Part shown: piece by piece, positions 16,242 through 26,001 of the stretch | Layout of the letters: each line of letters opens with the position of its first letter | Numbering within the stretch: position 1 is the first letter of the stretch | NCBI RefSeq assembly: GCF_964253085.1 | Contig: NZ_CAXUQH020000001.1 | Location: forward strand, 5,580,001 to 5,644,000 | Direction of reading: 5' to 3' | DNA from: Paenibacillus_E sp964253085 | GTDB taxonomy: Bacteria; Bacillota; Bacilli; Paenibacillales; NBRC-103111 | Length of the DNA: 64,000 bases | The notes under the pieces: model-generated | Seen by the model: the letters and a program-made list of their open reading frames with translations, nothing else | Told to the model about the DNA's origin: nothing | Database searches by the model: none | Position numbers and translations under genes: made by a program

Positions 16242-17861
16242 TCACATTTTAATGAGGTCTGTCGGGTTCATTCCGGTCATTTTTTTGAAAAGTAGGCTGA
16301 AATAAGGGAAGTTTTTGTATCCGACGCTCTCTGCAACCTCATAGACCAGCATGTTCCGTTCCAAAAGCAGTTCCCGGGCTTTTTCGATCCTGACACGGGT
16401 CAGGTAGGTGTTGAAAGTTTCACCGGTCATATTTTTGAAAATGATAGACAGGTGATTCCGTGAAATAAACACTTTATCCGACAGTACGGCCAACGTTAAA
16501 TCCTCCGCATAATGCTCGTGAATGTAGTGCGTAATGAAATCAACGACCTGACGGTGTTTGCTGCTGCCCTTCCATTGTCTACTGTCGCAGATAATGGAGA
16601 TTTTCTCTGATAGCCACTTCTGCAGCTGATCTGGCTGAATTAAGCCCTTGATCTCCTTGACAATCTGGTCATTCGTGAAGAGATCATCCAGCACATGTCC
16701 CGCTTCATAAAGACAGTATGAAATAATTCCCCATAATTCACTTCCCAGCATCTGAACATATTCAGAGTCTATCCCCACATGGCTCTCCAGTTCTCTGATA
16801 TAATCGGCAACCAGCTGCTGCGCCTTTGTTTCCTGAACAGCCTTCATGGCATTGGCCAGTTCGTATGAGAATTTTACTGGAAACAGGGCTACTTGCTCCT
16901 TCTCGGTCGCCACTTCTCCCTGATAAACAAAAAACTCAAAGGATGGGGCTGGGCGTAGTTGTCTCAAATCGATGGCTCGGAATGCTTCCTCTGTTGAATC
17001 TGGAATTTTGGTCCAGTCGGACTTGATGCTACCGCTTCCGACACGGCTCATCAATTTCAGATAGCTTGCAACGCTTTCAATGATCTGGATGCCCAAGACT
17101 TCAAGGGCCTTTTGGGTGTGTTCATTGTTATCTGCTTCTGGATGGATAATCAATACGGCTCGCGTGCTGTGAAGCTCTGTATACTCAACGGTAGGAAATA
17201 CCCTGCGCGCCAGTTCGTAAACGATATTACTCACTGCGAATCGAAATAGGTTCCAGTCTGATACTGAAAATTTGCGGACTCGCTCATCGCGGATTAGCTC
17301 GATCCCGAGCACTGCATGGTTAGTATAGGACCAGAAGCGGTAAGGTTGAGGCAGAATTCCCCCATTTTGGTTAGCATTGTCCAATGTGCCTACTGCAGCT
17401 GACCGCACCCATTCCTTCTCAATAAATGGCTCGTACAACATCAGCTTGTGCTCTAGCTCTCCTTGCTTCATCCGCTTTTCTTCCTCATCCATCAACTCAT
17501 GGATAACCTTGTTTAGGATCATCTTCAACGTCGGCACGCTAATAGGCTTGGACACATAATCACTGACGTTATGCCTCAGGGCCTGTCTGGCATGCTCAAA
17601 ATCGGAATAACCACTCAAAATGATAATTTTTCCGAGGAATTCTTCTTTTCTTAATTGTTCAATCATGTCCAGGCCGTTCATTAGGGGCATATATATGTCT
17701 GTTATAACAATATCCGGCTGTGTAGTCCTGATCATATTTAGCCCGTCGATGCCGTTCGATGCTTCCCCAACCAACTTCGTTTCTAATTCCTCCCAAGGAA
17801 TGTTACGCTTCATTCCTTGAAGTACTTGGCGTTCATCGTCTATAATGGCTATCTTCCACAC
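16242..17861 (-). CDS. Two-component response regulator, YesN type
   Basis: Cytoplasmic regulator of about 539 residues. Receiver domain (1-125) with acidic pair IIDDE and phospho-acceptor Asp in ITDIYMPLMNGLDMI (D55 from the chosen start); a long middle region; AraC-type double helix-turn-helix at the C-terminus (about 440-539, LAVLSDKVFISRNHLSIIFK and VYEVAESVGYKNFPYFSLLF). It pairs with the kinase encoded just upstream (18053-19789). YesM/YesN systems of this kind commonly activate polysaccharide-utilisation operons. Start: AAGGAGG is 8 nt before GTG at 17861 and 5 nt before TTG at 17864; I prefer GTG. A conserved promoter element lies at 17993-18030. Confidence 0.92.
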   Translation of the reverse strand: MWKIAIIDDERQVLQGMKRNIPWEELETKLVGEASNGIDGLNMIRTTQPDIVITDIYMPLMNGLDMIEQLRKEEFLGKIIILSGYSDFEHARQALRHNVSDYVSKPISVPTLKMILNKVIHELMDEEEKRMKQGELEHKLMLYEPFIEKEWVRSAAVGTLDNANQNGGILPQPYRFWSYTNHAVLGIELIRDERVRKFSVSDWNLFRFAVSNIVYELARRVFPTVEYTELHSTRAVLIIHPEADNNEHTQKALEVLGIQIIESVASYLKLMSRVGSGSIKSDWTKIPDSTEEAFRAIDLRQLRPAPSFEFFVYQGEVATEKEQVALFPVKFSYELANAMKAVQETKAQQLVADYIRELESHVGIDSEYVQMLGSELWGIISYCLYEAGHVLDDLFTNDQIVKEIKGLIQPDQLQKWLSEKISIICDSRQWKGSSKHRQVVDFITHYIHEHYAEDLTLAVLSDKVFISRNHLSIIFKNMTGETFNTYLTRVRIEKARELLLERNMLVYEVAESVGYKNFPYFSLLFKKMTGMNPTDLIKM

Positions 17862-17992
17862 CAAATTGTCCTCCTTTAGCTATTACAAATATCAGCATTC
17901 AAGAGTGATAAGCCTAATACGTATGCCTGGAACAAATAAATCCTTGACTGCTATAAAATTAATATTAACTACCTTTAAACAAAGTTTAAATA

Positions 17993-18030
17993 GGAATCAT
18001 CCACAATTTATTATAAAATATCACGATTCC
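17993..18030 (-). promoter_or_regulatory. Conserved promoter-like element, copy C
   Basis: Shares ATCATCCAC, AATTTATTATAAAA and CACGAT with copies A (27441) and B (14857). On the minus strand it provides a TATAAT box about 120 bp before the response-regulator start. This implies that the regulator gene has its own promoter and may be autoregulated. Confidence 0.55.
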
Positions 18031-18052
18031 ATCCCTGTGTGCATTTCATCCC

Positions 18053-19789
18053 TCAATATTCATTGATAGGCGGTTCCGTCAACAATGGAAGAAATATTTC
18101 AACTCGGGTTCCACCTTCTTCTCGTTCGGACAGTTCAACGCCGTAGATCTCGTGGAAATAACCAGCAATTCTTTCCCTAACATTGCGTACGCCGTAACCA
18201 CCGGTATGGCGTTTCTTCTTATTTTCCACCACTTGCTGGAGACCGATGCCGTCATCATCGATTATGATTTGAAGCAAATTATCCTTACGGTTCATCTGGA
18301 TATGGACATAACCGAATTGCCTTGTGTTAAACCCATGCACGATAGAATTTTCCACGAAGGGCTGCAATGTCAGCTTGGGGATATACAGACCCATGACATC
18401 TCTAGGCACATCAATGAAATAATTAAGGCCTTCGCCCCAACGGAGTTGTTGGATTTCCAGATAGCATTCGATATGCTCCAATTCACGCTCAATCGTAATG
18501 AAACTATCTCCGTTTGATAGGCCGATCCGAAACATTCGTCCCATCAGTTCCAGAATCTGACTTAGCTCGTCATGTCCGGCATCAATAGCCATCCAGTTCA
18601 ACTGGTCCAGCATGTTGTAGAGAAAGTGTGGGTTAATATTTGCCTGAAGCGCTTCAATTTCAGCTTTGCGCTGCTGCTCATATCGACGTTGTAAAGACAA
18701 GTATAATTCCTCAATCCGCTCATTTTGCTTGCGGTAACCAGCAAATAAATAGCCAAACTCGTTCTGATAATCTCCTGGTAATTCCAAATTTTTACCCCCG
18801 ATGGAATAGGAACTCATGGCAGTTACCAACATATGTATGGGCTTTGTAAATTGTCTACTTAAATAGAGTGTAAGTATTAACAACAGCAGGACGGCGGCAA
18901 CACCAATGATACCAATAACCTCTGCTAAATGGATGCTGCTGGCTGTAATCTGGTTCCAGGGTGTCATTTCAACTAGTGTCCAATTGGAATTGGCCAACTT
19001 CGAATACACCAAGAGTGAATCTTCCATTTTGGAATTTCCGTGAATATGAACATAGCCGGACTGCTCGGTTTTCATATTCACCCATTGGCTCACATCCAAC
19101 TGCTTCCACGTTTCTCCGACTTCCAAGAATTCCTGTCCATTACTGTCTGTCATGATTCGATTGGAATCGCTTGAACGGCCAGATAACAGGGACCGGATTT
19201 CTTTAGCTTTCACATGAATAACAACGACGCCCAAAAAAGTATTATTAAATAAAATTTTTCGCCCAAAGCTGAGAACTGGAACATCCCCCTGTAAGCTGGG
19301 GATTTCATACTCTCCTGTCCAAGCGAAATCATTTTTGTCCAAATACTTGTCCCACCCTTGCCTATTTAAATCCTTTATATCCCAGAATTGAATGTAGCTA
19401 TTTTGCTCTTTCAGGAAAGGACGTTCCATATACAGATCGATACCTTGTATAAGAGGAATGGAATATGTCAGGTTTGCCATCGCATTCTGAACATTATCGG
19501 CTTTCTGGTGCCGGTCAAATTCATCCTGACTATTCCAAAGAAGTCTAATCAATTCGTTGTCACGAGAGGTGGACAAGGAAATCTGCTCAATCATTGTAAG
19601 TCGTGTCGAAATTTCATTATTTAGTTCATCCATTAATTGCTGTTGATAGTGGGAGGTGTTCTTCACCAGTGCTTTGGAGGAAATATTGTAGCTCGTCCAA
19701 ACAATACAGGCGAGAACTACAACGATGAGAACAAAAAAGCTGCGGAAAAATAAGCTTTCAATTCGAAATTTCTTAAAAAGATTCGTCAT
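18053..19789 (-). CDS. Sensor histidine kinase, YesM type
   Basis: Membrane kinase of 578 residues. First transmembrane helix about 10-32 (FFVLIVVVLACIVW), extracytoplasmic sensor region to about 280, second helix (IGVAAVLLLLILTLYL), HAMP region, then the phosphoacceptor motif NINPHFLYNMLDQLNW and an ATP-binding domain with LTLQPFVENSIVHG and DDDGIGLQ. It is expected to sense an extracellular glycan and phosphorylate the YesN protein encoded downstream. Start: AAGGAG lies 9 nt before the ATG at 19789 (MTNLFKK). The frame stays open upstream into the permease gene, but that part looks non-coding and holds a hairpin. Confidence 0.92.
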   Translation of the reverse strand: MTNLFKKFRIESLFFRSFFVLIVVVLACIVWTSYNISSKALVKNTSHYQQQLMDELNNEISTRLTMIEQISLSTSRDNELIRLLWNSQDEFDRHQKADNVQNAMANLTYSIPLIQGIDLYMERPFLKEQNSYIQFWDIKDLNRQGWDKYLDKNDFAWTGEYEIPSLQGDVPVLSFGRKILFNNTFLGVVVIHVKAKEIRSLLSGRSSDSNRIMTDSNGQEFLEVGETWKQLDVSQWVNMKTEQSGYVHIHGNSKMEDSLLVYSKLANSNWTLVEMTPWNQITASSIHLAEVIGIIGVAAVLLLLILTLYLSRQFTKPIHMLVTAMSSYSIGGKNLELPGDYQNEFGYLFAGYRKQNERIEELYLSLQRRYEQQRKAEIEALQANINPHFLYNMLDQLNWMAIDAGHDELSQILELMGRMFRIGLSNGDSFITIERELEHIECYLEIQQLRWGEGLNYFIDVPRDVMGLYIPKLTLQPFVENSIVHGFNTRQFGYVHIQMNRKDNLLQIIIDDDGIGLQQVVENKKKRHTGGYGVRNVRERIAGYFHEIYGVELSEREEGGTRVEIFLPLLTEPPINEY

Positions 19790-19822
19790 TCGGGGCATCT
19801 CCTTACTTGGCTTTATGTTAAA

Positions 19823-19867
19823 GAAAACGGTAAAGCTACGAAGGAAATCCGTCTCTTTACCGTTTTC
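19823..19867 (-). terminator. Intergenic hairpin between permease and kinase genes
   Basis: Perfect 13-bp inverted repeat GAAAACGGTAAAG / CTTTACCGTTTTC with a 19-nt loop, followed on the minus strand by TTTAACATAAAG. It sits in the 100-bp gap and probably reduces readthrough from transport into regulatory genes. Confidence 0.65.
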
Positions 19868-19889
19868 AAGTTGCTTATTCAAATTCATC

Positions 19890-20732
19890 TTAACCCTTAA
19901 TCCCTGATGTCGCAATGCCCTCCACGAAATATCGTTGCAGAAACGTAAATACGATAGTGGCAGGGAGTATGGAAACCAGAGACATTGCCAGTAATTGTCC
20001 CCATTCTTGGGCGGACTGTGCGTCGTTGATCATACGCAACGCCAAACCTACGGTGTACTTATCAACTGAGTTCAGGTACAGCAGGTGACCAAGGAAGTCA
20101 TCCCAGTTCCACAAGAAGCAGAAGATCATAATCGTTACGATAGCAGGCTGGGTCAGTGGCAGAACCACTCGCCAAAATATTCCGAACCATGAACAACCAT
20201 CAATCTTGGCAGACTCATCAAGATCCTTCGGGATACCCCGGATAAACTGAATCAGCAGGAAGACAAAGAAACTTCCGCCCGCGCCACTGGCTACCAAGTG
20301 GGGAACAACAAAAGGGAGATAGGTGTTTACCCAGCCCAGTTGGTGGAACATAGCATACTGAGGAATAATCAATACTTGTGCAGGCATCATCAAGGTCATC
20401 ATAAGAATGGAAAACCAGAGGTTCTTTAACGGGAAATCCAGACGTGCAAAGCCGAATGCGACCAAGGTTGTTGAAAACAGCGTTGCAATCAGAACCATTG
20501 CTTCAAGACTGAAGGTGTTCAAATAAAAGTCGGTGAAGGTGCGTCCGGGAATAGCATGCCATCCATCCGTATAGTTGCTCCATTTCGGTACGGAAGGGAA
20601 AATTCCAGGAGAACCAAGTTCTGCATTCGATTTCAGCGATGCGCCGACCCACCAGATCAAGGGATAAACCATTACAATACTGAACACGATCATGAGGGTA
20701 TGGCGGATAGTAGAATTCCATTTTATAGTCAT
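19890..20732 (-). CDS. Carbohydrate ABC transporter permease (MalG/AraQ class)
   Basis: Integral membrane protein of 280 residues with about six helices. The EAA loop is at LDESAKIDGCSWFGIFWRV, followed by VLPLTQPAIVT; the end is RYFVEGIATSGIKG. Its ATG overlaps the stop of the upstream permease in an ATGA arrangement, which fixes the start at 20732 and implies translational coupling. With the 20729-21688 permease and the 26050-27363 lipoprotein it forms a CUT1 sugar importer. The nearby alpha-glucuronidase suggests aldouronates or related xylo-oligosaccharides as substrate (inferred). Confidence 0.93.
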   Translation of the reverse strand: MTIKWNSTIRHTLMIVFSIVMVYPLIWWVGASLKSNAELGSPGIFPSVPKWSNYTDGWHAIPGRTFTDFYLNTFSLEAMVLIATLFSTTLVAFGFARLDFPLKNLWFSILMMTLMMPAQVLIIPQYAMFHQLGWVNTYLPFVVPHLVASGAGGSFFVFLLIQFIRGIPKDLDESAKIDGCSWFGIFWRVVLPLTQPAIVTIMIFCFLWNWDDFLGHLLYLNSVDKYTVGLALRMINDAQSAQEWGQLLAMSLVSILPATIVFTFLQRYFVEGIATSGIKG

Positions 20733-21688
20733 TTCCGTTTCTTTCCTCCTGTGTCCGTTTCGTAGAAGACCCAATACTTAGAGGTGCCCGCAATAATAGC
20801 CGCAACTATGACAATCATGATCAGCATGATCCAGGCCAATGCGGAAGCATATCCTAATTCATAGCGGCTGAAGGCCCTCTCATATAGGTATAGTGCGTAT
20901 ACATACGTAGAATTCATCGGTCCGCCATTGGTAATAACGAAAGCCGATGTAAACATTTGGAATGAGTTGATTACACCCATTATCAAGTTAAAGTAAATAA
21001 TTGGTGAAAGCATTGGCAGCGTAATCTTGAAAAACTGTAAGACTTTGTTCGCGCCATCTACAGAAGACGCTTCATAAAGATCGTTCGGAATTTGCTTTAA
21101 TCCTGCAAGGAAGATAACCATGGCTGAACCGAATTGCCAGACCGTCAGGAGAATTAGCGTCCATAACGCAGATCCTGGATTCGTGATCCAGCCTTTTCCT
21201 ACAATACCGAAAATGGAAAGAATTTCGTTGAATATTCCGTCAACACCGAATATATTACGCCACAAAATAGATACAGCAATGCTTCCGCCAATGAGGGAGG
21301 GAAAATAAACCGCAGTGCGGTAAAATGAAATCCCTCTCATTGCTTTATTCAAGAGAGTTGCCACCAGTAAAGCTGCGACCAGTTTCAACGGAACTGATGC
21401 CAACACATATTGAAATGTTACGCTAACAGATTGGGTAAATCTCGGATCATCTGTAAATATGCGGAAATAGTTCCTAAGACCAATCCATTTGATTGGTTCC
21501 AGCAAAGTATAGTCGGTAAGCGAATAATACAGTGATAACAACATGGGATATGCCGTCAGCCCAAAGAATCCGATTAACCATGGAGAAATAAATAAATAGC
21601 CCGCAAACGGGGCATCCCATCTGCTGAAAAACCTGCGCTTCTTTTTCACTTCTGCGCCGCTTGGAGCAAAGATAGTAGAATTGTTCAA
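20729..21688 (-). CDS. Carbohydrate ABC transporter permease (MalF/AraP class)
   Basis: Permease of 319 residues with an N-terminal cytoplasmic basic segment (EVKKKRRFF) and about six helices. The EAA-type loop reads LYEASSVDGANKVLQFFKIT, and the FQMFTSAFVITNGGPMNSTYVYALYLYE region is typical of the class. It starts with TTG, supported by AGAGGTGATC 4 nt upstream of it. It lies downstream of the GH67 gene across a terminator and a conserved promoter element, so it can be transcribed separately from GH67. It partners the 19890-20732 permease. Confidence 0.93.
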   Translation of the reverse strand: MNNSTIFAPSGAEVKKKRRFFSRWDAPFAGYLFISPWLIGFFGLTAYPMLLSLYYSLTDYTLLEPIKWIGLRNYFRIFTDDPRFTQSVSVTFQYVLASVPLKLVAALLVATLLNKAMRGISFYRTAVYFPSLIGGSIAVSILWRNIFGVDGIFNEILSIFGIVGKGWITNPGSALWTLILLTVWQFGSAMVIFLAGLKQIPNDLYEASSVDGANKVLQFFKITLPMLSPIIYFNLIMGVINSFQMFTSAFVITNGGPMNSTYVYALYLYERAFSRYELGYASALAWIMLIMIVIVAAIIAGTSKYWVFYETDTGGKKRK

Positions 21689-21769
21689 GTGTGATCACCT
21701 CTGTACTTTCCTTATAGTAGGTATTTTTATAATTTAATTATATAAGTCGCGCTTCTCAGGCTAAAGTAG

Positions 21770-21803
21770 GCAAATCATCGAATTATTATAAATTATAACG
21801 AAA
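21770..21803 (-). promoter_or_regulatory. Conserved promoter-like element, copy D
   Basis: AAATCATCGAATTATTATAAATTATAACG shares its ATCATC, AATTATTATAAA and ACGA blocks, at the same spacing, with copies A to C. It is the weakest match. Read on the minus strand, it lies about 80 bp upstream of the permease start at 21688, giving that operon its own promoter. Confidence 0.45.
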
Positions 21804-21834
21804 AAAAGAAGAAGCTAGCCAGGCCGCTTCCTCG
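21801..21834 (-). terminator. Terminator after the alpha-glucuronidase gene
   Basis: GAAGC / GCTTC core stem (extended by flanking GA-rich pairs) with a GC-rich loop, followed on the minus strand by seven T residues. It abuts the promoter-like element at 21770-21803. Confidence 0.75.
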
Positions 21835-21869
21835 TTTTAGTTAGTAAAAATTAAAAGATTGTAACTTTT

Positions 21870-23936
21870 TCAGGCATGAATCAACCGTCCTGCTTGGTCG
21901 GCAATCCCGCTTTTTCTGTAGAAATACGTATTGATCCGGTCCCTCCATTCTTTGGCATGCTCCGCTTGCTCTTCAATACGCTTAGCGACTTGCTTATGCA
22001 GAACCTCATCCATGGTTCCAGCAAGACTATACCAAAGTGTTACTAGCTGCTGAGCCTTTTCTACACCTTCGAAATGGGTATCATAAATATGTTGAATAAC
22101 GGTTTTGCCAGAATGAAGGACATGGGTATAGGGAACATGATGGAAGAACAACAGAAGTTCATCCGGGCAATCTGCGAGGGATTCATATCGCTCGAAATTA
22201 GGTGTGTTGTACTGGGATGTATATCCCGTCCCCGTTGCCACTGTCCGATCAACTCCGATTCCTTGCCAATCGGCATAATGATAAGTCCCCCATTTGGAGT
22301 ATTCGTATCCGTCAACATCAGGGCCATAGTGAGTATGGGGAGTAACCATAAAACCTACGCCGAGCGGTGCCGTATAAGACTCATAAATGGCTGGCGAATT
22401 TAATAGTACGTTCTTGATAACCCTGATGATGTTTTCATTATCACCGAAAGTTAGTTTGATCCAATCATCAGCAATATCCTCAGAAGTCATGTCTGGATTC
22501 CAAACCAGTCTTCCATAGCCGTATAAGTTGGCTTGCGCTAGCAAATGGCCTGTCCAGTTAATGTCATTGCCGATATTGGAAACAGCAGCAATACCTGCCA
22601 ACTGGTTACCATGAACGGTACCACTGGCAATCCGCTTGATGGTGGAGCCTTCACCTTTGGTGTAAGTTTCAAAGTCCAGGATTTCCTTCCAGTGTGGGAT
22701 CAAATAAAATACGTGGCGTTGCTGTCCTGTATACTCCTGGGCAATTTGGAATTCGAGTACCTGATTTGTGGACGACATGGCTCCAAGTAGTGGAGAAATA
22801 GGCTCCCTGACTTGGAAGTCCATAGGACCGTTTTTGATCTGCAAAATGACGTTTTCCATAAATCGGCCGTCCAAGGGTTTGAAGTGATCGTAGGCTGCTC
22901 GTGCACGGTCGGTCTTTCTGTCGCGCCAGTCTTGCTTGCAATCATACACAAAGCAACGCCAAATCACGATACCGCCAAAAGGCTTCAATGCTTCAGCCAG
23001 CATGTTGGAGCCGTCAGCATGATCACGGCCATAAGTAAACGGCCCTGGACGGTTTTCCGAATCCGCTTTAACCAAATAACCGCCGAAATCTGGGATAGCC
23101 GCATATACTTCGGCAGTTTTTTCCTTCCACCATTGGCGGACTTCCGAGTCAAGGGGATCCGCAGTCTTTAGACCGCCGATTTCGATAGGGCTGGCATAAT
23201 TGACGGATAGGAAGAGCTGGATTGCGTATTTACGGAAAATGGCAGCTAATTTAGCCACTTCAGGCAAAAATTCTGTAATAAGCTTGCTTTCTACTTTATG
23301 AACATTCACATTATTGATCACAATTGCATTCAGCCCTGTGGATGCAAGCATTCTTGCGTAATCCCGAATCCTGTCCAAATCTTCGGTAATCAGATTGTCC
23401 TTGAAAAAGATCGATTCGCCAGCATAACCCCGTTCTACACTGCCATCCATATTATCCCACTGGTTGATCATCCTTAGCATATTGATAGGATTTTCGACAA
23501 TATCTATTTCATCTACAGAGGAGCCTGTGCTTAATAGACGTAGCAGGTGAAATGTGCCGTATAGCACGCCTTTAGCGGAAGATGCGCCAACAGCAATACA
23601 AGCGTATTCTTTATCAGATTTGATGACATAGCCTTCCGATCCGACCAATGCAATTTTCTCTGCTCCTAATACACGATCTACAAGAGGATGGTTGCCAAAT
23701 GTTCCAAGTGCAATAACATGTCTCCCATAGTCCACAATTTCCGGCTGTACGCCCAAAATGCCCTCCAAACCCCGGGTTAATTCAGACACTGCGGTTTGGA
23801 TAACCTCATTTTTTTCCGTGACTGCAATTCGGTTAAATTGCGCATATTGATTGTAGCGTTCACCTGAAACCAACTGGCGGTATCCCAGCCATGCTTGATA
23901 GCCGCTGCCGGCTTGAAAGTTAGATAATGTGCCCAT
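21870..23936 (-). CDS. aguA: Alpha-glucuronidase, GH67
   Basis: Enzyme of 688 residues, normal for the family, without signal peptide, so cytoplasmic. It removes (4-O-methyl)glucuronic acid from imported aldouronates. Family hallmarks are clear: GGYLVKADSENRPGPFTYGR, IVIWRCFVYDCKQDWRDR, RARAAYDHFKPLDGRF, LQIKNGPMDFQVREPISPL and EFQIAQEYTGQQRH. The catalytic acids expected in the RCFVYDC-to-DFQVRE region are present. Start: GAGGAGG lies 12 nt before the ATG at 23936 (MGTLSNF); longer upstream options would overlap the preceding gene and consume that site. It follows the unrecognised 658-residue protein by 40 nt and is terminated at 21801-21834. Confidence 0.95.
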   Translation of the reverse strand: MGTLSNFQAGSGYQAWLGYRQLVSGERYNQYAQFNRIAVTEKNEVIQTAVSELTRGLEGILGVQPEIVDYGRHVIALGTFGNHPLVDRVLGAEKIALVGSEGYVIKSDKEYACIAVGASSAKGVLYGTFHLLRLLSTGSSVDEIDIVENPINMLRMINQWDNMDGSVERGYAGESIFFKDNLITEDLDRIRDYARMLASTGLNAIVINNVNVHKVESKLITEFLPEVAKLAAIFRKYAIQLFLSVNYASPIEIGGLKTADPLDSEVRQWWKEKTAEVYAAIPDFGGYLVKADSENRPGPFTYGRDHADGSNMLAEALKPFGGIVIWRCFVYDCKQDWRDRKTDRARAAYDHFKPLDGRFMENVILQIKNGPMDFQVREPISPLLGAMSSTNQVLEFQIAQEYTGQQRHVFYLIPHWKEILDFETYTKGEGSTIKRIASGTVHGNQLAGIAAVSNIGNDINWTGHLLAQANLYGYGRLVWNPDMTSEDIADDWIKLTFGDNENIIRVIKNVLLNSPAIYESYTAPLGVGFMVTPHTHYGPDVDGYEYSKWGTYHYADWQGIGVDRTVATGTGYTSQYNTPNFERYESLADCPDELLLFFHHVPYTHVLHSGKTVIQHIYDTHFEGVEKAQQLVTLWYSLAGTMDEVLHKQVAKRIEEQAEHAKEWRDRINTYFYRKSGIADQAGRLIHA

Positions 23937-23976
23937 GAATAAATAAATCCTCCTCATTTTTGCCTTCATTATTATC

Positions 23977-25953
23977 TCAGCGCTTGTAATCCCAAAGGTC
24001 ACCTGAAAGACTTTCTATAATACATCCACTGGCCCAGGGCATTAGGCAAAACCATGTACTAGCCGGCGAACCATCGCTATATGTCTCCGTTACCAGCCCT
24101 TCAGAATGACAGAATCGCTCTGACATCCAACCCTTTTTCCCATAATCAAATTCTATATCGTACCGATTATAGGTCTGACATCCCCATTCGACAGTATCTA
24201 TCATCCGATCACGAACATAATGATCGTTAGTGTTCTCCACGAAGTACAGCAGTTCATCAACAATGTTGCTGGACATAGGATGGATATGCGGATTCGCAGT
24301 AGAGGTGACACTGCCCCCACAGCTTGACCAGCCAATTTTGCTCAGAGGCGCTACTTTTACTGGCGAATTATAACAGAACTTGAAGGTGAATTCGTAGTCT
24401 ATTGCATCCCTCATATGCTCCAAATATAGCTTATCTCCTGTAAGAGCATGCAGGTATCGAAGAGCCTTTATATATGCTAGAATCCCCTCCGAGTCTATTG
24501 CCTTGTCTGCATCGAGGGGAGCCCCGTAGCATTCCATCCGTTTTACATAGGTTTCATAATAATGTCTTTCACTTTTCCGCAAGCTTTCAAGATATGTCTT
24601 GTCGCCAGTCAGCCAGCTTCTATAAGCCATTGCCGCCATGCACCACGTTCCGCAGAAAGCATCATATTCTATGCCAGCGCCTGTTAATTCCGAAAGAATG
24701 TAAGGGTATTCGTCATCTGTATTTTTTGTTCCCTCCATTTTTACTAGAACCTTCGTTACAAAATCCAGCCAATCGTCATGGAGGCATTGCTTAAAACGTT
24801 TTTCATACTCATAAGCCTTCAAAATATAATACATGGCTTGCCCAATCAGGTAAGATGTATGCCCTGGTGTATGCATTCCGTCAAACCACCATCCGTTGTT
24901 TGACCAATTGTTATTGTCATAAGTTGCAAAGGGAAGCCCCGTAGCAGGGTTCAGGGATTGCTCAACCATATTTGTGATACATGAGAGAGCCTGATTTCGC
25001 ATGGATTCATCTTCGAGCCGCAGGGCTGCCATCAAGACTGGTACTGCTACTGACAATCCATTTGTCCAAGTGAGAGAAAATATTTTATTGTATCGATATC
25101 CACCGTTGTCTTTGTCTTCAATAACAAAGCCCGAATAGCTCCTGTCTGCCGGAAGCCATGCATACTGATAAATTGCTTTTGATAAATCTGATACTGTTGT
25201 TCTCGGATCGCTGGCTTTTCTCGGGCGTTGATGATAGCGATAATAGACCTCTTGAATAGCAGTATTGATACCCAATTCTGATTCTGCCGCATATTCATAT
25301 AGCTCCAATGTAAACGTCACAGATTCCCCTGCCGCCAGCTCAAAGCAATTCTCTTCAAGAGGTGCCCGATTTTTTACAAGTGTTGCCTTAATGAATAACC
25401 ACGGCGCATTCTCATAACCGAGTGTGTAACCGACAGTTCCTTTGGAAAGGGAACAAGTATAGCCGCCGTACTGATAAAATTCCCCTTCGTTGTCAGGCTT
25501 CCACTGCTGCTTGATTCCTTGTTTATTGATAAAATAAGGGCTGGCACAAAGTCCATATATTTTTCCGTTGTCATATACAAATGCAACAGGATGAGATAGC
25601 CGGTCACTTCTTACCATCCACCAAGGTGAAGCTGGACGGGGCGGATTTCCGTCCCTCAATCTCGGAAACTCTTTGGGCACGTTCAGGGGAGCTTCCCCAC
25701 GGTTCCTGCCATACATGAATGCGGGCAGGAAATAGCGAGGTTTTTTTTTCACAAAAGGCAATTCCACGTGGATGACCCCCGACCATGCAACGCTGCCTTC
25801 ATTGCTTACCGAAATCTTTGCCTGAAATGGATCTTTGGGCCTACCGCATCCGCCTGTTATATCTAACGATGCGATCAAACCATGATCCTGCAGTTCGGAA
25901 TAATCGGTTGTTTTCCCTAATTTACTTCTTGCTGTTAGTATCAGTCTTTCCAT
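23977..25953 (-). CDS. Unrecognised protein, probable alpha/alpha-barrel glycan-active enzyme
   Basis: I cannot assign this 658-residue protein to a named family with confidence. No signal peptide is seen, so it is probably cytoplasmic. The first third is beta-rich (ITGGCGRPKDPFQAKISVSN, HVELPFVKKKPRYFLPAF). From about residue 255 it is helical with repeated aromatic and acidic motifs (NNGWWFDGMHTPGHTSYLIG, YDAFCGTWCMAAMAY, GWSSCGGSV). This layout resembles glycosidases with a beta-sandwich plus six-hairpin barrel. It sits between the binding lipoprotein and GH67 genes, so action on imported xylo-oligosaccharides or aldouronates is the natural guess. Start: GGAGGG lies just before the ATG at 25953 (MERLIL). 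Confidence 0.75.
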   Translation of the reverse strand: MERLILTARSKLGKTTDYSELQDHGLIASLDITGGCGRPKDPFQAKISVSNEGSVAWSGVIHVELPFVKKKPRYFLPAFMYGRNRGEAPLNVPKEFPRLRDGNPPRPASPWWMVRSDRLSHPVAFVYDNGKIYGLCASPYFINKQGIKQQWKPDNEGEFYQYGGYTCSLSKGTVGYTLGYENAPWLFIKATLVKNRAPLEENCFELAAGESVTFTLELYEYAAESELGINTAIQEVYYRYHQRPRKASDPRTTVSDLSKAIYQYAWLPADRSYSGFVIEDKDNGGYRYNKIFSLTWTNGLSVAVPVLMAALRLEDESMRNQALSCITNMVEQSLNPATGLPFATYDNNNWSNNGWWFDGMHTPGHTSYLIGQAMYYILKAYEYEKRFKQCLHDDWLDFVTKVLVKMEGTKNTDDEYPYILSELTGAGIEYDAFCGTWCMAAMAYRSWLTGDKTYLESLRKSERHYYETYVKRMECYGAPLDADKAIDSEGILAYIKALRYLHALTGDKLYLEHMRDAIDYEFTFKFCYNSPVKVAPLSKIGWSSCGGSVTSTANPHIHPMSSNIVDELLYFVENTNDHYVRDRMIDTVEWGCQTYNRYDIEFDYGKKGWMSERFCHSEGLVTETYSDGSPASTWFCLMPWASGCIIESLSGDLWDYKR

Positions 25954-26001
25954 GATACCCTCCATTTTCTTTGGTTGCACTCTCCCATAAACTTCAAAAA
26001 A

